A stretch of DNA of 64,000 bases from Acidobacteriota bacterium (lineage in GTDB: Bacteria; Acidobacteriota; Polarisedimenticolia; Gp22-AA2). The stretch is taken from positions 128,120 to 192,119 of the forward strand of contig QHXX01000023.1 of the NCBI GenBank assembly GCA_003223135.1. The letters run 5' to 3'. Positions within the stretch are counted from its first letter, which is position 1. Each line of letters begins with the position of its first letter. Below the pieces are notes generated by a model. The model searched no databases. It saw only the letters and a list, made by a program, of their open reading frames with translations, and was not told the origin of the DNA. Made by a program: the position numbers and the translations under genes. Shown piece by piece: positions 7,678 through 16,145 of this stretch.

Positions 7678-10673
7678 CGGTCGGCCGACCTGCCGCTCTT
7701 GGCGACCGCTCCGGGCCCGGCCGGACGGAGGGAGGCGTCCCTGGCGTCCGGCACGAAGCGGTTCGGGTGCTCGTGGATGGGCTGGCGCTCCAGGTTCATC
7801 TCGGCGTTCAGGCGGCGGTACGGTCCGGTGATCGACTGCGCCGCCTCGTCCGCCTTGAAGCGGGTGTAGAGCACCTCCTCGCGCTTCTCGTCCTTCTCCC
7901 GGCCGAGGGCGCGGTAGCAGAGCATCAGATTGTAATGCGCCGTGAGGTCTTCCGGGTCGACGCGCAGCGTGTTCTCGAACTCGGCGATGGCCGCCCGATG
8001 CTGGCGCTTCAAGAAGAGGATGCGGCCGATCTGGTTGCGCACGACGCGGTCGCGTGGAAAGCCCTCTGCGGCGGAGCGCAGGTGCCGGAGCGCCTCGTCA
8101 TAGCGCCCGCGCGCTTTCAGCGCCAGCGCCATGAAGTAGTGCCCGCTCGCGAGGTCGGGCCTCAGGGCCAGCGCCCGCTCCAGCACCGGCTTCGCCGCCT
8201 CGTGGCTCCCCTCCTGGATGAGGACGCGGGCGATGTTGACGTAACCGTCGGCGTACTTCGGATCGAGCGCTACCACGGCCCCGAACGCCTGTCTCGCCGC
8301 CACGAGGTCCCCTTGCAGGAGCATGCCGATGCCGTAGTCGTTGAAACGCTCGCGGTCCAGGGTCTGGGGCCGTGGCGCACGCGGGCCGGGGCTCCGGTCG
8401 CCGGGCGGGAGCACCGGCAGTGTCACCCGGTCCTCGGCCACGACCACGACCGGAAGGTCCGGCACCTCCCTGATCTGACCCGAGACGCGCGACGTGTCGC
8501 CGGTGAACAGGAACGTCCGGTCGTCGAAGTCGAGTGACACGGCCCCGGGGTCCGCGGCCGGGTCAGCCACGCCGGCGTACGAGAAGTGCGTGTTGTACCA
8601 GTGGAACTTGCGGTAGTTCATCCGTGCCGTGAAGCTGATGGGACCCTTCACGTTCCTCGGGATCGACACGCGGAACCGGCCGACGTCGGCCGCCCCCGGC
8701 GGGATGAGACGCGCGTAGACCAGCGCCCGCGCCGCCCAGGCGTTCCGCTTGTTGATTTCGTTGCCGTGGGCGTCGATCAGGAGGGACCGGTACCGGTGCG
8801 CGCCGGCCTCGACCGGCCCTTTGCCCCCGTCCTCGATGAATCCGCTCCAATAGATGATCCTTCCACGGGCGTCCTCCGCCTTCAGCTCCAGCCAGACGTC
8901 GAAGGCGTCGACCGTACCGCCCGGGAAGAAATGCCCGACGCCGCGCGTGCGCGCCACCACGTCGATGCGGTAGGTCTTCCCGGGCCGCAGGAACGGATCG
9001 GCGCGATCGAGCGGCGCTATCAGGACCGGCCGTTTCGCGGCCGGGACCCGCGCGGGGGAGACCGGCGATGCGCCGACCTCGGGTAGATCGGGGAAGAAGG
9101 TCGCCACCTGCGGCTCCGCCGTTTCCTGGGCGCCCTTCCCGGGTCTGTCGCGGCCCGCCGCGCCCGCGGCCGTCCGTGTGTCCGGTGCCATGGCCTCGCT
9201 GGCCGCGAAGATGTCGAGCGTCAGGATACCGGCCCGCAGGAAGTCGGTCGTCGTCTGAAGCTGCACCTCGTCGTGATTGACGAACGGCACGGCCGTGTTC
9301 GCCCCGGGGAAGCGGTGCGAGTGGACGAAGCCGTCCTGATTCCCCTGGTCGTCCGAGCTCACGAGCGGCATGTGGCAGTCGGCGCAGTCCTTCGCCTTGT
9401 CGGGGTAGTAGAAGGCGCGCGCCCCCTGGCGCGACACGCCGCTTCCCTGCCAGGCGTCGTACTCGTTGAAGCCGCGGAACCAGCGATAGTGGTTCACCGG
9501 CACGTCGAGATGCACCTTGTGGCAGGCGGAACAGAACTCAGCGCGGCTCGATCGGTGGAACGGCTTCAGCATCGTCGCTTTGTGCGGCCCCGGGTCCAAC
9601 CGAGTCATGGTGTCGTGCAGAACGTGCAGCAGCCGGTTTCCGCTCGCGACCAGCCGGTGCATCTGGGGGTATTCCAGCACGTAGCCGCCCTGTCCCATCG
9701 TGTCCTTCACCGCCACGATCGAGTGGCACACCAGGCAGCCGATACCCGCCTGGGCCTGCGGGGTGTCGATCTGCCGCACGATGGGGGTGTCCATACGTCC
9801 CGTGAGGAGCACGGCCTGGTCGTGGCAGCCGCCGCACCACTTCGACGGCTTCGTGCCGGTCACCTCCTGCATGTACTCGATCGATTTGCGGTACCACTGG
9901 TTGTTGAACGACGAGAAGTGGTGCATCGAGGACTCCCACTGCGCGGTGATGTCCGGGTGGCAGCCCTTGTTGCCGCAGGCTCTCGACTCCAGGAAGAAAT
10001 CATGCGGGATCAGACGGTCCCCGACGGTCGAGACCGATGACGGGAAGAACGGACTCTTCTCTCCGCCGCCCTCCTCGAACGGTGTCGAGGGAGGCGTGAT
10101 CGGGTTCACGATGGTCGCGGCGGGAGGCGGGAAGAGCCAGCGTCGCGCCCGCACGGAGACGGGCAGGACGAGGACGACGAGCAGCGCGATGGCGAGGCGC
10201 CGCGCCCCGGCACGATTCCCGCGCGCCGCCTGCCAGGCGATGCCGGCGGCGAACGCCCCCACGGCGGAGCCGATGTGCGTGTAAAGGAGCGGCCTCCACT
10301 TCGTGGCGGTGCCGGTGACCGCGAGCACCAGGCTGGTCGCAACGGCGACGACCGAGGCCACGCCGACGACGACAAGCCACGCCCGGGCCGTGGCGTTGCC
10401 GCAGCGGGCCCGGAGCCGCAGCAGGGCCGCAGGGCCGCGCGCGATGAGGACCAGGACGAGCAGGAACCCCGCGAGGACGTGCGCCACCACCTGCACGTGA
10501 TAAAAGATCGTCGCCGAATCGAAGGCGGCCAGATAGGCGGCGTTCACGAGCTCGAAGATCACCAGGGCGCGCAGGAGGACCGTGCTCCGGCGCGGTGTGT
10601 GTCGGCGACGGTCCGTCATCCCGCGTCCCGGGCCAGGGTCCTTCCTCCTGTCCACCTCGCGCAGGTCCGCCAT
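7674..10673 (-). CDS. Membrane multiheme cytochrome c with C-terminal TPR domain
   Basis: 999 residues. About five hydrophobic helices occupy residues 30-175, then a periplasmic part with c-type heme motifs: CGGCH near 280, CLVCH near 313, CSACH near 381 and CADCH near 430, plus an unusual CGNKGCH (CX4CH) near 233. An Ig-like middle region follows (about 550-720), then TPR repeats from about 740 to 930. The architecture suggests electron transfer coupled to a protein-binding scaffold at the cytoplasmic membrane. An alternative start is the Met at residue 19 (MTDRRRH). The stop overlaps the CRTAC1 gene by 4 bp. It lies 1 bp after the end of the regulator at 10675. Confidence 0.8.
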   Translation of the reverse strand: MADLREVDRRKDPGPGRGMTDRRRHTPRRSTVLLRALVIFELVNAAYLAAFDSATIFYHVQVVAHVLAGFLLVLVLIARGPAALLRLRARCGNATARAWLVVVGVASVVAVATSLVLAVTGTATKWRPLLYTHIGSAVGAFAAGIAWQAARGNRAGARRLAIALLVVLVLPVSVRARRWLFPPPAATIVNPITPPSTPFEEGGGEKSPFFPSSVSTVGDRLIPHDFFLESRACGNKGCHPDITAQWESSMHHFSSFNNQWYRKSIEYMQEVTGTKPSKWCGGCHDQAVLLTGRMDTPIVRQIDTPQAQAGIGCLVCHSIVAVKDTMGQGGYVLEYPQMHRLVASGNRLLHVLHDTMTRLDPGPHKATMLKPFHRSSRAEFCSACHKVHLDVPVNHYRWFRGFNEYDAWQGSGVSRQGARAFYYPDKAKDCADCHMPLVSSDDQGNQDGFVHSHRFPGANTAVPFVNHDEVQLQTTTDFLRAGILTLDIFAASEAMAPDTRTAAGAAGRDRPGKGAQETAEPQVATFFPDLPEVGASPVSPARVPAAKRPVLIAPLDRADPFLRPGKTYRIDVVARTRGVGHFFPGGTVDAFDVWLELKAEDARGRIIYWSGFIEDGGKGPVEAGAHRYRSLLIDAHGNEINKRNAWAARALVYARLIPPGAADVGRFRVSIPRNVKGPISFTARMNYRKFHWYNTHFSYAGVADPAADPGAVSLDFDDRTFLFTGDTSRVSGQIREVPDLPVVVVAEDRVTLPVLPPGDRSPGPRAPRPQTLDRERFNDYGIGMLLQGDLVAARQAFGAVVALDPKYADGYVNIARVLIQEGSHEAAKPVLERALALRPDLASGHYFMALALKARGRYDEALRHLRSAAEGFPRDRVVRNQIGRILFLKRQHRAAIAEFENTLRVDPEDLTAHYNLMLCYRALGREKDEKREEVLYTRFKADEAAQSITGPYRRLNAEMNLERQPIHEHPNRFVPDARDASLRPAGPGAVAKSGRSADR

Positions 10674-10674
10674 G

Positions 10675-12066
10675 TCAGCCGGCCGACTCGTCGGGATCGA
10701 TGTCGTGCTTGCGCAGGTAATAGGCCAGGTTGCGCTGGTCGATTCCCAGGAGCCGCGCCGCCTCCTTGCGCACGCCGTTCGATCGGCGCAGCGCCTCGAT
10801 CACGACCTCCTTCTCGCGCCGCGCCACAACCGATCGGATATTCAGGTCGTCGCCGTCCGGGACTGCGGCCGAGGGGGATGCGGCCAGGCCGCCGACCGGC
10901 GGCAGGTCGAGCGACGCGAGAGCTGTACTGGGGTCGAGGATCAGGGCCCGCTCGATCACGTTGCGCAGCTCCCGCACGTTCCCCGGCCATGAGTAGGCCA
11001 TGAGGTCGTCCAGCACGTGTTTCGTGATCTCCGGCGCCGGCCGCCCCAGCCGCGCCGCCACCTCGCGTGCGAAGCGCTCGGCGAGGAGCGGGATGTCGCT
11101 CCTGCGCTCCCGCAGGGGCGGCAGCTCGATCCGCACCACGTTCAGTCTGTAGAACAGGTCCTGCCGGAAGCGCCGGTCGGCGACGAGAGCGTCGATGTCG
11201 CTGTTGGTGGCGGCAATGACCCGCACGTCCACGCGCGTCGGACGCTCGTCTCCGACCCGGTCAAACTCGCCGTCCTGCAGGACGCGCAGGATTTTGGCCT
11301 GCGCCTGGAGCGGCATGTCCCCGATCTCATCCATGAACAGCGTCCCCCGGTGGGCCAGGCGGAAGCGTCCCTCGCGGTCGGCCGTAGCACCGGTGAACGA
11401 TCCCCTGCGATGGCCGAAGAACTCGCTCTCCCACATCTCCAGCGGGATGGCGGCGCAGTTCACCCGCACGTAAGGCCCTTTCGACCGGCGACCCTGGCGG
11501 TGGATCAGCCGCGCCACCAACTCCTTGCCGGTGCCCGACTCGCCTAGCAGGAGGACCGTCGAGTCGCTGGGCGCGACCGAACGCACCATCTCCAAGACCG
11601 CCGTCCAGGAGGGCGAGGCTCCGACCGGCGAGTCGTCGACCACCCCCTCGCCCCCGCGCAGGTAGTCCACCTCGCGCTGCAGCGCCCGCGTGCGGAGCGC
11701 CCGCTCGAGCGCCACCTCGAGGGCGTCCGGGTCGGCCGGTTTGAGGATGTAGTCGCTCGCACCCGCCTTGATGCACTCGACCGCCGAGGCGATCGTCCCC
11801 TGGCCCGTCAGGATCACGACCGGGAGGTACGGGTAGGCAGCCTGCATCTTCTTGACCAGATCGAGCCCGTCGCTCCCCGGCATCCTGAGGTCGGTGAGCA
11901 CCACGTCCACGGGCCAGCGGGATAGCGAAGTGAAGGCGTCGGCGACGCTACCCGACAGGTCGACGTCGAAGCCTCGCTGACCCAGGAGATCACCCAGGGA
12001 GGTACGGACGTACGCCTCGTCTTCCACGACCAGGACCCGGCCCCGCGCCGGCTTTTTCTCAGGCAT
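10675..12066 (-). CDS. NtrC-family sigma-54-dependent response regulator
   Basis: 463 residues from MPEKKPARGR; the track start at 12174 runs into the kinase gene and is rejected. Receiver domain (1-125) has the acidic pair VVEDE and the phospho-acceptor Asp in LTDLRMPGSDG. The AAA+ domain has Walker A GESGTGKE, Walker B LFMDEIGD, sensor I ATNSD and arginine region FRQDLFYRLN. The sigma-54 contact loop reads GSFTGA rather than GAFTGA. A Fis-type helix-turn-helix closes the protein (RKEAARLLGIDQRNLAYYLRK). It starts 19 bp after the kinase gene ends, so the two form a two-component system activating sigma-54 promoters. Confidence 0.93.
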   Translation of the reverse strand: MPEKKPARGRVLVVEDEAYVRTSLGDLLGQRGFDVDLSGSVADAFTSLSRWPVDVVLTDLRMPGSDGLDLVKKMQAAYPYLPVVILTGQGTIASAVECIKAGASDYILKPADPDALEVALERALRTRALQREVDYLRGGEGVVDDSPVGASPSWTAVLEMVRSVAPSDSTVLLLGESGTGKELVARLIHRQGRRSKGPYVRVNCAAIPLEMWESEFFGHRRGSFTGATADREGRFRLAHRGTLFMDEIGDMPLQAQAKILRVLQDGEFDRVGDERPTRVDVRVIAATNSDIDALVADRRFRQDLFYRLNVVRIELPPLRERRSDIPLLAERFAREVAARLGRPAPEITKHVLDDLMAYSWPGNVRELRNVIERALILDPSTALASLDLPPVGGLAASPSAAVPDGDDLNIRSVVARREKEVVIEALRRSNGVRKEAARLLGIDQRNLAYYLRKHDIDPDESAG

Positions 12067-12085
12067 GTCCGTTCCCTTTCCCTTC

Positions 12086-13879
12086 TCAGCCAACGCGCGC
12101 CTCGGCCGCCGGGAAGCGGATCCGGAAGATGGCCCCGCCACCCTCGCGGTCCTGCACGGCGAGCTCGCCGCCATGCTGCGTCACGATCGAGTAGCAGATC
12201 GACAGGCCGAGCCCTGTCGATTCCTTGGTGGAGTAGAACGGCTCGAAGATGCGCGCGCTCTCCTCCGCGGGCACCCCGGGACCGCGGTCGGCGAATTCGG
12301 CCACCACCCGCTCGCCGTCGCGGCGCGTCGTGACCCGCACCTCGCCCCCCGCCGGCTGCGCTTCGCAGGCGTTGAGGATCAGGTTCAGGAACACCTGGCC
12401 CAGAAGCGCCTGGCTCCCCTGCACGCCGAGCGGCGCGGGCGCGAGGTCCTGCTCGAAGCGGATCGAGCGGAATTCCGGGCGTGAGCGAACGAATTCGACC
12501 GACTGCCGGAGGACGGCGTTGAGGTCGAGGACGGCGCGGGGGGCCGTCGCAGGGTCGGCATGTTGCAGGACCTGTCGCACGATGTCGGCGGCGCGCCGCA
12601 GCCCTTCCTGGGCCATCTCCAGTCGCCGGGCCGCCGAAGGCGCGTCGCCCTTCGCCAGGTCCTCCCGAGCCAGGCCGAGATAGTTCGACATCCCTTCCAG
12701 CGGGTTGTTGATCTCGTGCGCCATCCCGGCTGCGAGCCGGCCGACCGTGCTCAGCCGCTCGGTGTGGAACAGCTGGCGCTCGAGATCGCGCACGCGGGTC
12801 TCCTCGCGGGCCGCCGCTTCCAGCGCCTGGCGCCGCCGCGCCTCCTTGACCGCGAACATGCCGAGCAGGAGCGCCAGGCTCATGACCGCCACATTCAAGA
12901 GGAGCGTCATGCGGTAGCGCGCCGACAGCGGCGCGACCAGCGCTTCCGCGGGTCCGTGGTTTTGCCAGCAGAGAAGGCGCCACGGAGACGGGGCCGACCA
13001 GCTCTCGGTGCGGACCGACGCCTCGGTGTACCGGGGCTCTGCGCCCCCGTTCGTCGCGGCGGTCACGGCACCCGCCCCGGCGACCGCGTCCCTGGCGCCA
13101 CTCTCCGCGGCCAGGAGCGCGCCGTCCCGGTCGAGCAGGGCGCAGGCGCGCGCCGGATTCTCGACCGCATGATTGTGGGCCAGAAGACGCCCCGCGTCGA
13201 TGGTCGCTTCGAGCGTGACCGCACCGGACACTCGCCTGACCCCCGTGGTGAACTCGAACCGTCCCGTGATGACCCGTTCCGCGACCGGGTCCCCCCCGGG
13301 TTCGGGGCCCGCGGCGCTCTCCACCCGAGGGCGTCCCTCCTCTTCGCCCGGCTTCCACAGGACTGGAATGCCGCCGCGCCGGCCGGCCGCCACCAGGATC
13401 TTGCCCTCGCCCGTACGCGCTACCAGGTGCGCCGTCTCGGGGTGGCCCCGGAGAAACAGCAGCAGCGCGCCCTCCGCTTCCAGGCGTCGCCAACGGGCCT
13501 CGCGCGGGTCGCGCGACACCAGGGCCGACTCCAGCCCGAAAAAGATCGGCGAGCCGGTCAGAAAAGCCAGATCGGCCCGCGTCGAGGCAAGGACGCTCTC
13601 GAGCGCCCCGGCCCGCGCCTCGGCCTCCAGACGCAAGAGCCTCCTGGCCTCCTCGATGACACCGCGCTGCGCCACCGCGATGGCGCCGATGCCGGCCAGA
13701 TTGATGGCGATCGCGGCGAGGACGGCGACGGCGGTCAGCCATCCCACCCCCGGCCGCCAGGCCCGCGCCGGCGGTGTGCCGATCGGAAGATACTTCTCCG
13801 GACCCCCGGCCGTCCGACCGCCGGTGTTCGGCCGGGCCCGCGCCCTCTCGTCCTCTTGCGCCGTGACCATCCGCTTCAA
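12086..13879 (-). CDS. Membrane sensor histidine kinase (NtrB-like)
   Basis: 597 residues. The first TM helix lies at about 47-70 (VGWLTAVAVLAAIAINLAGI), then an extracytoplasmic sensor of about 230 residues, then a second TM (TLLLNVAVMSLALLLGMF). Next comes a HisKA domain with the H-box MAHEINNPLEGM, and a HATPase domain with N box NLILNACEAQ, G1 DRGPGVP and G2 TGLGLSICYSIV. The sensor domain is not a family I recognise. It is the cognate kinase of the sigma-54 regulator directly downstream. The signal sensed is unknown. Confidence 0.9.
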   Translation of the reverse strand: MKRMVTAQEDERARARPNTGGRTAGGPEKYLPIGTPPARAWRPGVGWLTAVAVLAAIAINLAGIGAIAVAQRGVIEEARRLLRLEAEARAGALESVLASTRADLAFLTGSPIFFGLESALVSRDPREARWRRLEAEGALLLFLRGHPETAHLVARTGEGKILVAAGRRGGIPVLWKPGEEEGRPRVESAAGPEPGGDPVAERVITGRFEFTTGVRRVSGAVTLEATIDAGRLLAHNHAVENPARACALLDRDGALLAAESGARDAVAGAGAVTAATNGGAEPRYTEASVRTESWSAPSPWRLLCWQNHGPAEALVAPLSARYRMTLLLNVAVMSLALLLGMFAVKEARRRQALEAAAREETRVRDLERQLFHTERLSTVGRLAAGMAHEINNPLEGMSNYLGLAREDLAKGDAPSAARRLEMAQEGLRRAADIVRQVLQHADPATAPRAVLDLNAVLRQSVEFVRSRPEFRSIRFEQDLAPAPLGVQGSQALLGQVFLNLILNACEAQPAGGEVRVTTRRDGERVVAEFADRGPGVPAEESARIFEPFYSTKESTGLGLSICYSIVTQHGGELAVQDREGGGAIFRIRFPAAEARVG

Positions 13880-14098
13880 TATAGCGCACGCCGCCGGTCT
13901 GGTGAGCGTACGACGGCCGGCCTCAACCTCGCGTGCGTACTGCGCGCCTCAGGCCGCGACGGCCGGACCGTTCATCCTCGAGCCCCCCAGGTCAATCCGA
14001 TGGAGCCGGGCTAACCGTAGCTGACTACGCAAGACCCGGGCCAGGTCGGGTCCGGGCGGAGAGAACGTCGGAGCTTGATTCGCGATCTCTGCGGGTAC
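13880..14098. other. Intergenic region upstream of the kinase gene
   Basis: No gene is supported here. It would hold the promoter of the kinase-regulator operon, but I see no convincing -35/-10 or -24/-12 (GG-N10-GC) pair. The terminator of the lipoprotein gene borders it at 14099. Confidence 0.5.
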
Positions 14099-14125
14099 AA
14101 GAAAAGGGCCGCGTCGCCGCGGCCC
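14099..14125 (-). terminator. Rho-independent terminator
   Basis: On the minus strand a perfect 8-bp stem GGGCCGCG/CGCGGCCC with a 4-base loop is followed directly by TTTTCTT. It lies 65 bp beyond the stop of the lipoprotein gene at 14191 and fits as its terminator. Confidence 0.75.
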
Positions 14126-14190
14126 CTGGGAGTCACCGGTCTTCGTGATTCTGGGCGCCGGGCCCTTGTGTCACGCCGGCGCCCCCTGAC

Positions 14191-14574
14191 TCAGCCCTGT
14201 TTCACGACCTCGATCGACGCGACTTTGATGATCCCGTTGGCCTCGTCCAAAGTTCCCGTGACCTTCACCGGCACGCCGAGCTGGTTCTCCGCCACGCTCG
14301 ACTTGTCGAGGGTATAGAGCTTCTCGTTGGCGTAGAGCTGGACCTTGGCGCCCTTCTTGATGCAGTCGGCGGCGCAACTCTTCCCCTTGGCGTTGGCGTT
14401 CGCGGCCCCGCAGGTGGAGTCGGTGAGGTAGCCGGTGAAGGCGACGTCTCTGACCCCGGTGGATGGATCGGACACGGCGGCCTGGGTATTGGACTTCTTG
14501 TCCTTGTCGCAGGCAAAGCCCGCCGAGAGGGCGACGAGCGCCATCAGAACGAAGAGCGTGGCGAATTTCTTCAT
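14191..14574 (-). CDS. Small secreted cysteine-containing protein
   Basis: 127 residues from MKKFATLFVLM; the longer track ORF adds a non-coding leader. The signal peptide (VLMALVALSAGFAC) ends at a cysteine but the -3 to -1 residues (GFA) are not a standard lipobox. The mature part has SDPSTGVRDVAFTGYLTDSTCG, then KGKSCAADCIKKGAKVQLY and a closing OB-like segment (VPVKVTGTLDEANGIIKVASIEVV). This pattern occurs in small exported proteins of Acidobacteriota, but I cannot name a function. Its own terminator lies downstream, and the interrupted outer-membrane gene is 103 bp upstream on the same strand. Confidence 0.75.
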   Translation of the reverse strand: MKKFATLFVLMALVALSAGFACDKDKKSNTQAAVSDPSTGVRDVAFTGYLTDSTCGAANANAKGKSCAADCIKKGAKVQLYANEKLYTLDKSSVAENQLGVPVKVTGTLDEANGIIKVASIEVVKQG

Positions 14575-14677
14575 GCTGGCAACCTCCCTGTTGTCCCGGG
14601 GGTGCGCCCCCGTTGCGTTCTCCGCGCGACGTGCCGCGCGGACCGGCAGTGAGTTCGGTGCGATGAGGCCCCCTATG

Positions 14678-15874
14678 TTAGGGCGCTTCGGCCGGCGAGT
14701 CAAACCTCGGGTCCGCGCAGGCCGCGGTCCTCGGGCCCTTCGTGCTCGATCCGGACGCTCCACGGGCATCCGACTGAGGCGCCCCGGCCGGCGCGCCGAA
14801 GCGGTGCGTGAAGCCGACGAGGAAGATGACGTTCGGGAACGTCGCGTCTCCCGCGTTGCCCGTGTACGGGTCGGGCCGACGGTTGCGCTTCAATCCGATC
14901 GGTACGCTCAGCGACCAGGTGTCATTGCCGCGCGAGTAGTAGAAGCCGGGCTCCGCGAACGTCTCGTAGCCGGGGCGCCGGAAGCCGTGGCTGCCGCCGA
15001 TGAAGTCGTATCTCGGCAGCCCCTCCATCCTCAGTCCGAGGGCCGCGGCGAAGGGGCTCTTCCCCAGGGCGACCGCCACCCCGGTGCGCAGGACATACTG
15101 GTCTGGCACCGAGTTGACCGCCCGGGGGGCCTGGGCCGGGGTCACGACGCCCCCCGGGGAGAGCCCGACGACGAGCGACGGGGTGCCATTCGTGTCCCGG
15201 GGGTTGACCAGGTACGTGCCGCTGCCGTAGTAGGACGCGCGGCCGATCCGCTTGAACCCGTTGATCTCCACGATCGCCCCCCAGCCGCCGTCCCCGGGCT
15301 GAATCGATTGATCCACAGCCTTGTCCTGTGGATTCGCTCCGGTGCGGTCGGGGTAGGTGTCGGTCACATCGTACTGCCCCGTGGGCGCCTTGAGTCCGAG
15401 ACCCAGGGAGAGGTTTCCTCGCTGATGCACGTCCGGATTGAACATCCAGTACCGGCCGGTCAGGGTCACGTCTCCGATCCCCTGGCCGTTCTGCTCGCTG
15501 CGCGGTCCGGCGGGGTTGATCGGGAGCGGAATCGACCAGGAGGCGCGCACCAGCGGCAGCGCCAGTCCCACACTGAAACGGCGCGTCACCGCGTAGCTGC
15601 CGGACAGATCGAGGGAGTACTGCTCGTTGACGACGTAGTTCCTGTTCTGCTGCCGCTGCACTTGCTCGGCCGTGCCGCTGTAGTGGTCGTGCGAGCGCAG
15701 CCCACGCGCGGCCGTGCCGAAAAGCCATTCACCTCTGCCCAGGTAAGGGTCGGCGGACGCGCCGAACACGGGCGCGTTCTGACGGATGAGGATTCAACCC
15801 TGCGCCCAGGCGGACCCCCGCCACGGAAGAAGCGAGAGGACGAGTCCAAGAACGGCCATGGGAATGCGCTTCAT
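14678..15874 (-). pseudogene. Outer-membrane-type protein gene with in-frame TGA after the signal peptide
   Basis: Translation from the ATG at 15874 gives a clear signal peptide (MKRIPMAVLGLVLSLLPWRG, then SAWAQG), then TGA at 15794-15796, then the same frame continues for about 370 residues. The continuation (RQNAPVFGASADPYLGRGEW ...) has the alternating strands of an outer-membrane beta-barrel, ending in VGFTHRFGAP. The track starts the ORF at an internal GTG (15769). Either the gene is a nonsense pseudogene, the base is wrong, or the TGA is decoded. TGC (Cys) would be a one-base change. A 7-bp hairpin lies 16 bases after the TGA. Channel or transport role is inferred from fold only. Confidence 0.7.
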
Positions 15875-16145
15875 GTCGATCGGGTCCTCCGTGTGTTCGG
15901 GTCCGCGAGCTTCCTAAAGGTTGCAACCCGCGCGCCAGGAGCCGTGGCGGGTGGGAACACGGTCCGCAGAGCAGATAGCGGCCTGGGTTTGCGGAGGTTA
16001 CGCGCCGCGCTGCCGTGGACCTGGCGGGGTCGCGCGGGCGGAGTCCTCATAGAGAGTATGGGGTTCGGGGCCGCGCATCATAAGTCCTACGCGAACCCGC
16101 GTCATTGTCTATGCAGGCGAGGGGCGCCGGGCGGGAGCGAAAGGG
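15875..16145. other. Intergenic region
   Basis: 271 bp between the outer-membrane gene start and the end of the hybrid kinase gene. It must contain the promoter of the outer-membrane gene; no clear boxes and no gene were seen. Confidence 0.4.

Noticed and set aside
11814-13889. 691-residue minus-strand ORF
   Set aside because: Shadow frame of the histidine kinase and regulator genes, which have clear domains in the other frame.
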